Below, piece after piece: positions 15,190 through 23,185 of a stretch of DNA of 64,000 bases. Each line of letters begins with the position of its first letter. Position 1 is the first letter of the stretch. The translations under genes were made by a program, and so were the position numbers. The stretch spans positions 508,617 to 572,616 of the forward strand of contig NZ_NGNR01000003.1 of assembly GCF_002198115.1 (NCBI RefSeq). The letters run 5' to 3'. Source of the stretch: Robiginitalea sediminis (GTDB lineage Bacteria > Bacteroidota > Bacteroidia > Flavobacteriales > Flavobacteriaceae). Below the pieces are notes generated by a model that was not told where the DNA came from, ran no database searches, and saw only the letters and a list, made by a program, of their open reading frames with translations.

Positions 15190-16550
15190 GCCCTTTTAAG
15201 ATTCATTTTTGGGGTGCTGCCGGAGGGGTTACCGGCTCCAAATTCCTGGTGGAATCCGGAGAGGATCGGGTATTGGTCGATTGTGGCCTGTTTCAGGGTC
15301 TTAAAGAACGACGGCTCCTGAACCGCGCCCCCTGGCCCCTTGCCCCGGAGTCGATCCGTGCCGTGTTGCTTACCCACGGGCACCTGGACCATGTGGGGCT
15401 TCTGCCCCGGTTGGTCCGTCAGGGATTCCGGGGCCCGGTCTATGGTACGCCGCCCAGCCTGGAAGTTGCGCGGATTGTCCTGGAGGACAGCGCGGAAATA
15501 CAGGTAGAGGAAGCCGAAAAAGCGGCCAGGGAGGGCTACAGCCGTCACGCCAGGCCGGAACCCCTTTACGAGCCTGCCGATGTTGCCCTAAGCCTGCCGC
15601 TGCTGCAGTCGGTTTCCTTGGAAGAGTGGCGGCAAATCCGGCCCGGATGGCGGTTCCGCTTCCGGTACAACGGACATATCCTCGGGGCCGCCTTCATCGA
15701 GATGGACCTGGACGGAAAGCGTCTGGTCTTTTCCGGCGATGTGGGCCGGCCGGAAGACCCCTTGCTTTACCCGCCCCAGCGGCCAGACCGGGCAGATGTA
15801 CTCCTTCTGGAGAGCACTTACGGAAATACCTTGCACCCCAAAGACGATATGGGCCGGGATCTTGCCCTGGAGATCAATGCTGCCGTCCGGGACCGGGGGA
15901 CCTGTATTATCCCCAGTTTTGCGGTTGAGCGCCTCCAAACCGTGGTGTATCTGCTCTGGCAGCTTCGGAAAGCGAACCGCATCCCTCCCTTGCCGATCTA
16001 TGTGGACAGCCCCATGGGGATTGACGTATGGTCCCTCTTCCAGCGCTTTCCCCAGTGGCACCGCTTGCCCGAAGACCAGTTTGGGATTATGGCCCGCTCT
16101 GTTACCCTAATCCGGGAGTACCGGGATACCTGGAAAGCCATAGATGATTCCCGGCCCAAGGTGGTGGTTGCCGGCAGCGGGATGCTCAGTGGCGGTCGGG
16201 TACTGACCTACCTGAGCCAGTTGCTGGACCAGGAGACTACCCGCATTGTACTGGTGGGTTTTCAGGCAGAAGGGACCCGGGGCCGAAACCTGCTGGAAGG
16301 TGCACACGAGCTGAAGCTTTTTGGCCGGTATACCCGGGTAGCGGCAAAAGTCCGGCAACTCGATGCCCTCTCGGCCCATGCCGACCAGGAGGAGCTCCTG
16401 TGGTGGACCTCCCAAATCCGGGAACGCCCCGCACATGTTTTCCTGGTTCATGGGGAAGAAACCGCCCGCGACGCCTTACGGGTGAAGTTGTATACCGAGC
16501 GCGGGTGGGAAGCCGAAATGCCCCAACAGGGGCAGGTGGTGACCTTGTAG
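15186..16550 (+). CDS. beta-CASP metallo-beta-lactamase nuclease (RNA processing type)
   Basis: 454-residue MBL-fold hydrolase of the CPSF73/RNase J-like beta-CASP class. The zinc motif THGHLDHVG is at 63-71. GAAFIEMDLDGKRLVFSGDVG follows at about 160-180, then the beta-CASP insert (VLLLESTYGN, IIPSFAVERLQ, YVDSPMGI, VVVAGSGMLSGG) and the terminal motif LSAHADQEELLWW. These features indicate endo- or exonucleolytic action on RNA. It ends the usp operon, coupled to the ATP-cone/Mrr gene by ATGA overlap. Confidence 0.9.
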   Translation: MSPFKIHFWGAAGGVTGSKFLVESGEDRVLVDCGLFQGLKERRLLNRAPWPLAPESIRAVLLTHGHLDHVGLLPRLVRQGFRGPVYGTPPSLEVARIVLEDSAEIQVEEAEKAAREGYSRHARPEPLYEPADVALSLPLLQSVSLEEWRQIRPGWRFRFRYNGHILGAAFIEMDLDGKRLVFSGDVGRPEDPLLYPPQRPDRADVLLLESTYGNTLHPKDDMGRDLALEINAAVRDRGTCIIPSFAVERLQTVVYLLWQLRKANRIPPLPIYVDSPMGIDVWSLFQRFPQWHRLPEDQFGIMARSVTLIREYRDTWKAIDDSRPKVVVAGSGMLSGGRVLTYLSQLLDQETTRIVLVGFQAEGTRGRNLLEGAHELKLFGRYTRVAAKVRQLDALSAHADQEELLWWTSQIRERPAHVFLVHGEETARDALRVKLYTERGWEAEMPQQGQVVTL

Positions 16551-16554
16551 AGCC

Positions 16555-16598
16555 CTGACCTTTGTCATTGGGGGTACCGCTTCTGGGGTGTACCTTGT
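16555..16598 (+). promoter_or_regulatory. CRP/FNR-like operator plus -7 element of the 16675 lipoprotein gene
   Basis: Dyad CTGACCTTTGTCAT (16555-16568) with core TGAC/GTCA, and -7 element TACCTTGT at 16591-16598, 29.5 bp from the dyad centre. It lies just beyond the nuclease stop codon, so the lipoprotein is a separate unit. The position rules out an upstream in-frame ATG at 16588. Confidence 0.68.
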
Positions 16599-16674
16599 AG
16601 AAAAGCGTGGGACCCTGCCGGAGGAGGAGCCGGCGTTCTCCCGAAATCGCTCAAACCCTGAAAAGACAGACGCC

Positions 16675-17322
16675 ATGAAACCTTTCCGATTGTTCAGTCT
16701 CTTTCTGTTATTGCTCCCAATGGCCTGTAGTACGGTTCGTCTGGAGAGTTCCTATAAAGATCCCGATACGGTTCTCTTTAACGCCAACAAATTACTCGTA
16801 ATTGGCCTTACCCAGGATATGGGGGTGCGGGAGGCGTTCGAAAGCCGCCTGCAGGAAATCTTTTCAGACCAGGGCATTGAAACTGTGCGCAGTATCGATG
16901 TTTTCGACGTGGAGTTTACCGCTTCCGAACGCTCCGAGGCCGAACTGGACCTGGTGGAACAGCAACTCCTGGAAAAGGACTTCGACGCCATTCTGTTTAC
17001 CAAAGTCCTCGGAACGGAAACCCGGACCACCCTACGGCGTAAAATAAGGGAGATTGGCGAATCCTACGACCGGTTCAACGAAGACTACATCCTTCACCAG
17101 GGGGTGTATTACGACCGCTCCTACTATGAACTCGCCACGGATTACTACGCCGAAACCTCGGTGTACTGCATCTGCGAAGGCAAGGAGCGCAACCTGATCT
17201 GGCGCAGTGTGGTGCTGATTTCAGAACCCCGAAATACGCGTCAGGCCGTGAAGGACTTCATTGAACTGATTACCCAAAACATGACCGAGAACCAGGTCCT
17301 GCTGGGCACCGAAGCGTTTTAG
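16675..17322 (+). CDS. conserved lipoprotein of unknown function
   Basis: 215-residue lipoprotein. The signal peptide MKPFRLFSLFLLLLPMAC ends in a lipobox Cys at position 18. The mature part has alternating beta/alpha character: KLLVIGLTQDMGVREAFESRLQ near the start resembles the DUF4136/LpoB-like folds that detect envelope state, but I cannot name a family with certainty. It is tyrosine-rich between 140 and 175. The start at 16675 was selected from the signal peptide and promoter position. The next gene converges 3 bases after its stop. Confidence 0.7.
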   Translation: MKPFRLFSLFLLLLPMACSTVRLESSYKDPDTVLFNANKLLVIGLTQDMGVREAFESRLQEIFSDQGIETVRSIDVFDVEFTASERSEAELDLVEQQLLEKDFDAILFTKVLGTETRTTLRRKIREIGESYDRFNEDYILHQGVYYDRSYYELATDYYAETSVYCICEGKERNLIWRSVVLISEPRNTRQAVKDFIELITQNMTENQVLLGTEAF

Positions 17323-17325
17323 GGG

Positions 17326-18723
17326 CTACAGCAAGGGACTCAGGGTCCTGGCAGCACCTTCAATAAGCCGGTGGGTCCACGGCCGCCTGCGGAATGTTTC
17401 ATAATCGAGCACAATACTCCGCTCGCTGTCCCGGATGAAATCCTCTCGCAGGGTGATGGCCTTTTCCGGGTCGAATATCAAGGCGTTTACCTCGTAGTTG
17501 TGCTGAAAACTCCTGTTGTCTACATTGGCCGTCCCCACGGTGCAAATCCGGTCGTCTACCGTAATGGTTTTACTGTGGAGGAACCCCTCCGGGTACTGGT
17601 AAATCCGGATTCCGCTTTTCAGGAACCCGTTAAAGTAGGAGCGGACACACCAGTTTACCAGGGCGCTGTCTGCCTGGGCTGAAACCAGGACCCGGACATC
17701 CACCCCGCCCAGGGCAGCGGTTTGCAGGGCCAGCTGAATGGCCGGGCTGGGGATCAGATAGGGGTTGGTGATGTAGATATGCCGGCGGGCATGGTTGATC
17801 AGGGAGAAATAAAACTGCTCCATAAGCGGGAAATCGTCGTCCGGGCTGGAAGCGAGGATTTGTACCGCCGATGACCCTCGGGGCTCATCTTTTGGGTAAT
17901 CCGGCAGCGGAAGGTGCTGGCGGGTTACCAATTCCCAATCGTTGGCGAATACCGTGTCCAGGTGCACCGCTGCACTGCCGCGCACCATCAGGTTCATGTC
18001 GTGCCACATGCCAAGGTCCTGGTCTCCTTTGAGGTATTTGTCCGAAATGTTGATTCCCCCTGTAAAGGCCACTTCCCCGTCCACCACAATGATCTTGCGG
18101 TGGTTGCGGTAATTTACCGAGGTCATGAATTTACCCAGCCGGAACGGGAGGAAGGCATAGACCTCAATCCCTGCCTTTCGCAGGCGCCTTAGGTAGGAAG
18201 GGCTCAGGGAATAGCTCCCAATGCTGTCGTAGATAAGCCGGACCTCCACCCCTTCGGCTTCCTTTCGGGTAAAAAGTTCCAGCAGCCGCTCGGCCAGTTC
18301 CCCTTCTTCAAAAATATAATACTGCAGGTGGATGGTGGTGCGGGCATCCTGCAGGGCCTGAAATACACGGTTAAAGGTCTCTTCCCCATCCTTGAGGAAG
18401 ACCACCTCATTGTCCGCACTAAGCGGGAATCCGGTTTGTGATGCGATCAGTTGGTGTAAGCGGCCCCTGGGGCTGTCGGGTGAAAATAGGTTGTTGGACG
18501 GGTCCGGGGCTTCGGGGGGGCTGCGGCGCTGTTGCAGGTAGACCTTCTGCTTGCGGCGGTTTCGGCCTACCAGGAGGTATAAAAGTATGCCTCCTACCGG
18601 GATGGTGAAAATGGCTAACAGCCAAGCCAATGTTTTCGAGGGTCGTACACCATTCAGTAGGAGGCTTATAACAATAGAGATTGCTACGAGTATGTAAAGA
18701 ACGATCAGGATGTAGAGCCACAC
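17326..18723 (-). CDS. cls: cardiolipin synthase, phospholipase D type
   Basis: Condenses two phosphatidylglycerols to cardiolipin at the inner membrane. The 465-residue protein has two N-terminal membrane helices (about 4-26 and 33-53) and two HKD-type motifs: NYRNHRKIIVVDG near 225 and GFLHSKTITVDD near 400, each followed by a conserved Gly/Asn-rich loop (GTANVDNRSF). Length and layout fit bacterial Cls. A second cls-like gene is at 37534-38976; the two differ clearly in sequence. Confidence 0.9.
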   Translation of the reverse strand: MWLYILIVLYILVAISIVISLLLNGVRPSKTLAWLLAIFTIPVGGILLYLLVGRNRRKQKVYLQQRRSPPEAPDPSNNLFSPDSPRGRLHQLIASQTGFPLSADNEVVFLKDGEETFNRVFQALQDARTTIHLQYYIFEEGELAERLLELFTRKEAEGVEVRLIYDSIGSYSLSPSYLRRLRKAGIEVYAFLPFRLGKFMTSVNYRNHRKIIVVDGEVAFTGGINISDKYLKGDQDLGMWHDMNLMVRGSAAVHLDTVFANDWELVTRQHLPLPDYPKDEPRGSSAVQILASSPDDDFPLMEQFYFSLINHARRHIYITNPYLIPSPAIQLALQTAALGGVDVRVLVSAQADSALVNWCVRSYFNGFLKSGIRIYQYPEGFLHSKTITVDDRICTVGTANVDNRSFQHNYEVNALIFDPEKAITLREDFIRDSERSIVLDYETFRRRPWTHRLIEGAARTLSPLL

Positions 18724-18745
18724 AGCGCCTCGGTTTTACCCGAAT

Positions 18746-19468
18746 TTACATCAATTTGAAATTGATGGGGATGCTGTAAGGCACTTTTACATTTCGGTTC
18801 CGTTGGCGGCCCGGCTTCATTTGCGGGAGGGAAGCGATAATCCGATGGGCTTCTTTCTCCAGGATCCGGTCCGGGCCACGGGTAACGATGTCGGTAACCT
18901 TTCCGTTGCTGCCGATGGCAAAAAGTACATATACTTTTCCTTGTATACCCAGTTCAAGGGCTGTATCCGGGTATTTGAAGTGTTTGGCGATGTGCTCCTG
19001 GATTTTTTGCTGGAAGCAAACCCGCTGGTCTGCGGCAGACATACCTTCACAACCTGGGAAAACAGGTACTTCCTCGATGATGGCAAAAGGCACGGAAATC
19101 TCTTCTTCCGCTTCGAATGTATCCAGGTCCGAGGCATCCAGGTCTACATCGGCAATGACGGTTTCCTGGGTGATTTCGGTACTCTCGATAACGGTTTCCT
19201 CAATTTCCTCGGTGTCTTCAATGACTTCGATCACCTCGGGTGCGGCAGGGGGCGGTGGCGGTGGCTGGGTGCGTACCTGCTCGGTTACCGGTGCCTCTTC
19301 ATTGAGGTTGTCCACTTGAACCAGTTGGACGATTTCTTCCTGGACACTGTCGTAGGATTTCCACTCCAGGGCCCTCCAGGTCAGGAACAGCACTACAGTG
19401 AGCCCGATTACAAAATACAGGCCACTATCCCTGTTCAAATCTGCTTTGGGATTTTTCTTGACTTGCAT
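18746..19468 (-). CDS. TonB-family energy transducer
   Basis: 240-residue TonB-like protein. A short cytoplasmic start (MQVKKNPKADLNRDSG) precedes one membrane helix (about 17-35). A periplasmic spacer follows with a proline run (QPPPPPPAAPEV) and an acidic Glu/Ile/Val-rich stretch (about 85-125). The C-terminal TonB domain (about 160-240) contains EGMSAADQRVCFQ and ends in IPINFKLM. It couples proton motive force to outer-membrane receptors. No ExbB/ExbD or receptor gene is adjacent. It has a CRP/FNR-like promoter of its own. Confidence 0.86.
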   Translation of the reverse strand: MQVKKNPKADLNRDSGLYFVIGLTVVLFLTWRALEWKSYDSVQEEIVQLVQVDNLNEEAPVTEQVRTQPPPPPPAAPEVIEVIEDTEEIEETVIESTEITQETVIADVDLDASDLDTFEAEEEISVPFAIIEEVPVFPGCEGMSAADQRVCFQQKIQEHIAKHFKYPDTALELGIQGKVYVLFAIGSNGKVTDIVTRGPDRILEKEAHRIIASLPQMKPGRQRNRNVKVPYSIPINFKLM

Positions 19469-19486
19469 GGCTGTTAAATTTATACC

Positions 19487-19530
19487 TCAATGTACGTCCA
19501 TGCATCCGGTTAAAACATGATAATAATCAG
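19487..19530 (-). promoter_or_regulatory. CRP/FNR-like operator plus -7 element of the tonB-like gene
   Basis: On the plus strand the dyad reads ATGATAATAATCAG (19517-19530), an FNR-box-like TGAT-N4-ATCA. On the minus strand the -7 element is TACATTGA (19487-19494), whose first base is 29.5 bp from the dyad centre. The coding region starts 19 bases further. Confidence 0.65.
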
Positions 19531-19615
19531 TTTGACCAGCCTGAAATTCAGAAAGATTCAGTATTAACCCTTAAAATTTGAGAAACCCTTAAGAAAGCGG
19601 TATGACGGTTGGCCC

Positions 19616-20581
19616 TCAGGTAATGGTCTGTACCAGGTAAAAATACAGGGGCATGCCCAGGGTGATGTTAAAGGGAAAGGTGATGGCCAGGGCCATGGGC
19701 AGGTAGAGGGAAGGGTTTGCTTTGGGGGCAGCCAGGCGCATGGCTGCCGGGACAGCGATGTAAGAAGCGCTTGCCGCCAGGATTGCAAACAGGAACCGGT
19801 CGCCGGGGTTGGTCAGGAAGGTGGAGGTGATGGCTACGGCCAGGCATCCATTGATCAGGGGGATTACGATAGCAAAAACCAGGGCAAACCACCCCTTTTT
19901 GACCAGGGCCGAGAGTTTGGAGCCGCTGCTGATTCCCATATCCAGTAAGAATACCGCAAGGAAGCCTTTAAAGATATCCGTGGTGAAGGGTTTAATTCCT
20001 TCGGCTTGTTGGTCGCTGGCCAGGAAGCCGATCAACAGGCTGCCCAGGATAAGCAGCACGCTTCCATTGGTCAGCGAGTGCCTGCACACCTTGGACATGC
20101 TAAGGGCGCTCCCGTTTTTCTTGTCGAAAAGGGCAATAAGCAGGACACCTACCACAATGGAAGGGGCTTCCATAAGGGCCATGACCGCTACCATGTGCCC
20201 GCCATAGGTAACCTTTTCCAGGTCCAGGAAGGAAATGGCCGTTACAAAAGTTACGGCACTCACGGAGCCGTAAGAAGCTGCAATAGCACCTGCGTTGGCT
20301 ACGCTGAAACGCCTGCGCAGGATGGCGAAGGAATACAGGGGGACCCAGATGGCCAGTAAGATCCCCAGGATAAGGGACCAGATGATTTCCCAGCTGAACG
20401 GGCTGTGAGCCAATTCCTGCCCTCCCTTGAAGCCAATCGAAAAAAGTAAGTAAAGAGAAATGAATTTCGAGGAGTTGGCTGGGATTTCGAGATCACTCTT
20501 AAGTTGGACAGCCAGGATTCCCAGAAAGAAAAACAGGAGGGCAGGATTGCTCAGATTATCTGCCAGCAGGTGTAGGTCCAT
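19616..20581 (-). CDS. SbtA-like sodium-dependent bicarbonate transporter
   Basis: 321-residue membrane protein with about ten hydrophobic segments, of the SbtA (DUF897) family, which imports bicarbonate with sodium in cyanobacteria and has relatives in heterotrophs. Visible family features are NPALLFFFLGILAVQLKSDLEIP at the start, the IGFKGG motif, GSVSAVTFVTA near 115, and GSASYIAVPAAMR-type residues near 285. Two small genes lie upstream in the same direction and a LysR regulator is divergent, a layout suggesting regulated inorganic-carbon uptake for anaplerotic fixation. Confidence 0.82.
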   Translation of the reverse strand: MDLHLLADNLSNPALLFFFLGILAVQLKSDLEIPANSSKFISLYLLFSIGFKGGQELAHSPFSWEIIWSLILGILLAIWVPLYSFAILRRRFSVANAGAIAASYGSVSAVTFVTAISFLDLEKVTYGGHMVAVMALMEAPSIVVGVLLIALFDKKNGSALSMSKVCRHSLTNGSVLLILGSLLIGFLASDQQAEGIKPFTTDIFKGFLAVFLLDMGISSGSKLSALVKKGWFALVFAIVIPLINGCLAVAITSTFLTNPGDRFLFAILAASASYIAVPAAMRLAAPKANPSLYLPMALAITFPFNITLGMPLYFYLVQTIT

Positions 20582-20605
20582 GCGGGGGATTCGGGAGGGA
20601 AAAGG

Positions 20606-20902
20606 TTATTCGCCTTCCAGGGTCATGGTAATGTTTCCACTGATCTGAACCATTTTACCGGACGCCCGTGCCGCGCGGATAAAGGAACGAATCTTGTCTT
20701 TTTCGGCTTCCAGTTCTGCGATTCGGGTATCGGCATATGAGGTATCTGCCTTAAAGTAGCCCTCGCACCAGCGAAGCCGTTGCAGCTTGTGGAAATTGAT
20801 CTTTTCGTCTACAAGACCTTTAAGCAGGTCGGATGCCTCGGAAGGGGTAAAACTGCCGCGTACCAGCGCTACTTTTTCGGCTACTTTGGTTTTAGAATCC
20901 AT
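20606..20902 (-). CDS. small conserved protein, function unknown
   Basis: 98-residue soluble protein with no signal peptide. It is mostly helical by composition with a charged central segment (DTRIAELEAEKDKIRSFI) that could form a coiled coil, ending in ITMTLEGE. It is encoded 1 base after the stop of the upstream membrane protein gene and 24 bases before the SbtA-like gene, so it is probably co-transcribed with them. Cyanobacterial SbtA has a PII-like partner SbtB, but I see no PII features here. Confidence 0.65.
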   Translation of the reverse strand: MDSKTKVAEKVALVRGSFTPSEASDLLKGLVDEKINFHKLQRLRWCEGYFKADTSYADTRIAELEAEKDKIRSFIRAARASGKMVQISGNITMTLEGE

Positions 20903-20903
20903 G

Positions 20904-21188
20904 TTATCGGGAGTTACGTGTCGGTTCGTTTTTCACTGCCATGAGGTGCACAAATCCGATCAGGGTCAGAATTCCGGTTACGGTCAGGAGTTCCCGGAAA
21001 AAAAGACCATCTGAGGACCAGGAGAACGCCGTGAGGGCTACCAGGCCGCCCCAGCCAGCCAGGGCCAGGAGTGCTTTCCCGCCTATCCCTTTGACGGGGG
21101 TCCGGTCACTAACCCGTGTGGATTCTTTTTCCTTGGTTACATGCTCCTGCGAAGGAGCCTGAAGGATTTGAGCCATGGTGTGTTGCAT
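20904..21188 (-). CDS. small membrane protein, function unknown
   Basis: 94-residue protein from Met 21188 (MQHTMAQILQAP); a longer frame from 21212 is possible. A polar N-terminus (1-40) is followed by two hydrophobic segments (about 42-60 and 66-84) with a short loop, then a basic tail. It is the first gene of a three-gene unit with the SbtA-like transporter, transcribed away from the LysR gene. Confidence 0.62.
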   Translation of the reverse strand: MQHTMAQILQAPSQEHVTKEKESTRVSDRTPVKGIGGKALLALAGWGGLVALTAFSWSSDGLFFRELLTVTGILTLIGFVHLMAVKNEPTRNSR

Positions 21189-21197
21189 TTTATGGTG

Positions 21198-21262
21198 CAA
21201 ATTTGAAAACAATTTTTGATAAAATATTATATATCTTTATGATGTAAAACATAAATAAAGAT
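21198..21262. promoter_or_regulatory. divergent control region between the sbtA-like unit and lysR
   Basis: The spacer is very AT-rich. An 8-bp inverted repeat ATCTTTAT (21233-21240) and ATAAAGAT (21255-21262) with 14-base spacing ends 1 base before the lysR start. Its left arm overlaps a -7-like TATCTTTA (21232-21239), fitting autoregulation. CAAATTTG (21198-21205) is a 7/8 match to the -7 consensus on the minus strand for the sbtA-like unit. It is the kind of T-N11-A dyad LysR proteins bind. Confidence 0.55.
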
Positions 21263-21263
21263 T

Positions 21264-22190
21264 ATGAACTATACGTTAAACCAACTCAATATATTCTTCC
21301 ATATAGCTAGTTTGCAGAGTGTTACAAAGGCTGCTGAGGCCCTTCATCTTACCCAGCCAGCCGTCTCTATTCAGTTAAAAAATTTTCAGGACCAGTTCTC
21401 CATTCCCCTTACGGAAGTGGTGGGGCGAAGGTTGTACATTACCGATTTTGGCCGGGAGATCGCCCGGTCGGCGGAGCAGATCCTCAACCAGGTAGAGGCT
21501 ATCAACTATAAGACCCACGCGTTTGAAGGTCATATTGCGGGCCGGTTGAAAATCACAACAGTTTCCACTGCCAAATATGTTATGCCCTATTTCCTATCCG
21601 ATTTTATGGAGCGGCACCCCGGGGTAGACCTGGTCATGGATGTAACTAACAAGGGGCGCGTGGTCCGCAGTCTGGAAGAGAATGAGGTGGATTTTGCCAT
21701 GGTTTCGGTTATGCCGGAGCACCTGAATGTAGACCGTGTGGAGCTAATGCGCAACAAACTATACCTGGTAGGGGGTACGCGACGCAAACGGCAGTCCGGG
21801 GCCCCGAAGGTGGATATTTTCCGGAAGGAACCCCTTATTTACCGCGAACCGGGCTCGGCCACCCGTGCCGCGATGGAGCGGTTTCTGGAATCCAAAGGCC
21901 TGAGCAGCCCCAAGAAGATGGAACTCACCAGCAACGAGGCCCTTAAGCAGGCCCTTATAGCCGGGTTGGGGTACAGTATTATGCCCCTTATAGGCCTTAA
22001 GAACGAGTTGCGAAACGGGGAACTGGAAATCATACCCTACCGGGGTTTGCCGGTAACTACCCACTGGAACCTGATCTGGCTCAGCAGCAAAAAACTCTCT
22101 CCAACGGCCCAGGCCTATCTCGATTTCGTCCGGAAGGAAAAGGACCGGATCATAAAGGAGCAGTTTGCCTGGTTTGAGCGGTATGAGTGA
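21264..22190 (+). CDS. LysR-family transcriptional regulator (CbbR/CmpR-like)
   Basis: 308-residue LysR regulator. The winged helix is at residues 1-60 (LNQLNIFFHIASLQSVTKAAEALHLTQPAVS with its recognition helix). The effector domain is at 90-300, including GRLKITTVSTAKYVMPYFLSDF, which resembles the CbbR/CmpR group that senses carbon metabolites. Divergence from an SbtA-like transporter supports control of bicarbonate uptake. The effector is inferred, not seen. Confidence 0.86.
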   Translation: MNYTLNQLNIFFHIASLQSVTKAAEALHLTQPAVSIQLKNFQDQFSIPLTEVVGRRLYITDFGREIARSAEQILNQVEAINYKTHAFEGHIAGRLKITTVSTAKYVMPYFLSDFMERHPGVDLVMDVTNKGRVVRSLEENEVDFAMVSVMPEHLNVDRVELMRNKLYLVGGTRRKRQSGAPKVDIFRKEPLIYREPGSATRAAMERFLESKGLSSPKKMELTSNEALKQALIAGLGYSIMPLIGLKNELRNGELEIIPYRGLPVTTHWNLIWLSSKKLSPTAQAYLDFVRKEKDRIIKEQFAWFERYE

Positions 22191-22230
22191 AAGCACCTGG
22201 GAATGGCCTTAGCCTTAATTTTCGAGGGGG

Positions 22231-23112
22231 TTACCACCAATAAGAGATTCCGGCGCTGATATAAAACACAGGCTTGAGGTCCTCCTCATAGTCCATTTCC
22301 GCCCCGCTTACCGTAGCCGGGCTTTGGGGGAGGGACAGGTATGGGCTTGCGGTAATGATCCAATGCTTCTGGAAGAAATGAACCGGCAACCCGAATTCCA
22401 CGTTGAGAACCTTAAAGGCAGCTACTTCATCGATTTGGAGCTCAGAAAAGGGCTCCATGCTGCTTCCCTGGCCGCGTCCGCTGTCTTTTCGGTTACCCAG
22501 TCGGCTGGTGTTGTAATACGCCTGGTAGAAATACTGGCTTCCCGCATATAGGGATACCTGCGGCCGGAAGAGCCAGTGCTGCTGCGTGTCCTTCAGGTCT
22601 TTCATAAGGGTAAGGCCGAGGAAGTAATCGGCGCCCTCGTCCGGACCGAAAAAACCGTGGAGGCTCACCTGGGTTTCCACCACCTTCCAGTCGTAGCCCA
22701 ACAAGCCTGTAAGGCCTGCCACGGTTTCGGACTGCACGTTGTAGCTGTCCTGGTCAAAGAAATAAGCGGTGACCGCAGCGCCACCGCTCCAGCGTTCCCC
22801 GGAGGCCTGGTATCCCGCCGAGGCCAGTACCAGGTCTACCCGGCCTTCTCCTTCTGCCAGGAGATAGGAAAGTGAGGCGTCTGCGTAGAACCCGGATTTA
22901 TGGTAATAGCCCAGGGAGGGCAGCAGGTATGGGGCTGCCACGGTGTCGCGCCTGCCCATAAAGACGGCATCGCTGACATAACTAACATCAGAAAGGACAT
23001 AAGAAAAAGGTTCGCCTTCCGGGCTGGAGGTGGCCTGTTTGAGTTCTTGCGAAGTCAGGGTGAGAACGGATCCCGCGAGAAAGGCCAGAAGTAAGGGCGT
23101 AGTAGTTTTCAT
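22231..23112 (-). CDS. predicted outer-membrane beta-barrel protein
   Basis: 293-residue exported protein with signal peptide (MKTTTPLLLAFLAGSVLTLTS). The mature part alternates aromatic and small residues (YYHKSGFYADASLSYLLAEG, VYISAGISYWW-like end), and the last residue pair is Trp-Trp, as in many outer-membrane barrels that end in an aromatic residue. I do not recognise a named family. It lies downstream of the DUF6799 gene on the same strand, with a possible terminator between. Confidence 0.65.
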   Translation of the reverse strand: MKTTTPLLLAFLAGSVLTLTSQELKQATSSPEGEPFSYVLSDVSYVSDAVFMGRRDTVAAPYLLPSLGYYHKSGFYADASLSYLLAEGEGRVDLVLASAGYQASGERWSGGAAVTAYFFDQDSYNVQSETVAGLTGLLGYDWKVVETQVSLHGFFGPDEGADYFLGLTLMKDLKDTQQHWLFRPQVSLYAGSQYFYQAYYNTSRLGNRKDSGRGQGSSMEPFSELQIDEVAAFKVLNVEFGLPVHFFQKHWIITASPYLSLPQSPATVSGAEMDYEEDLKPVFYISAGISYWW

Positions 23113-23138
23113 GGTTATCCGTTAAAAAGCAAGCCGAC

Positions 23139-23166
23139 ACCGGGGCAGGTTAAAGCAAGCCCCGGT
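23139..23166 (-). terminator. hairpin after the DUF6799 gene
   Basis: ACCGGGGC (23139-23146) pairs with GCCCCGGT (23159-23166) across a 12-base loop. On the minus strand a CTTTTT tract follows after about 10 bases. It is a weak or partial terminator between the DUF6799 gene and the barrel gene. Confidence 0.5.
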
Positions 23167-23185
23167 CTCGGCATATGCCATGGGT

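Noticed and set aside
17326..18723. CRP/FNR-like promoter for cls at 18723
   Set aside because: No dyad or convincing -7 element in the short gap before the TonB-like stop.
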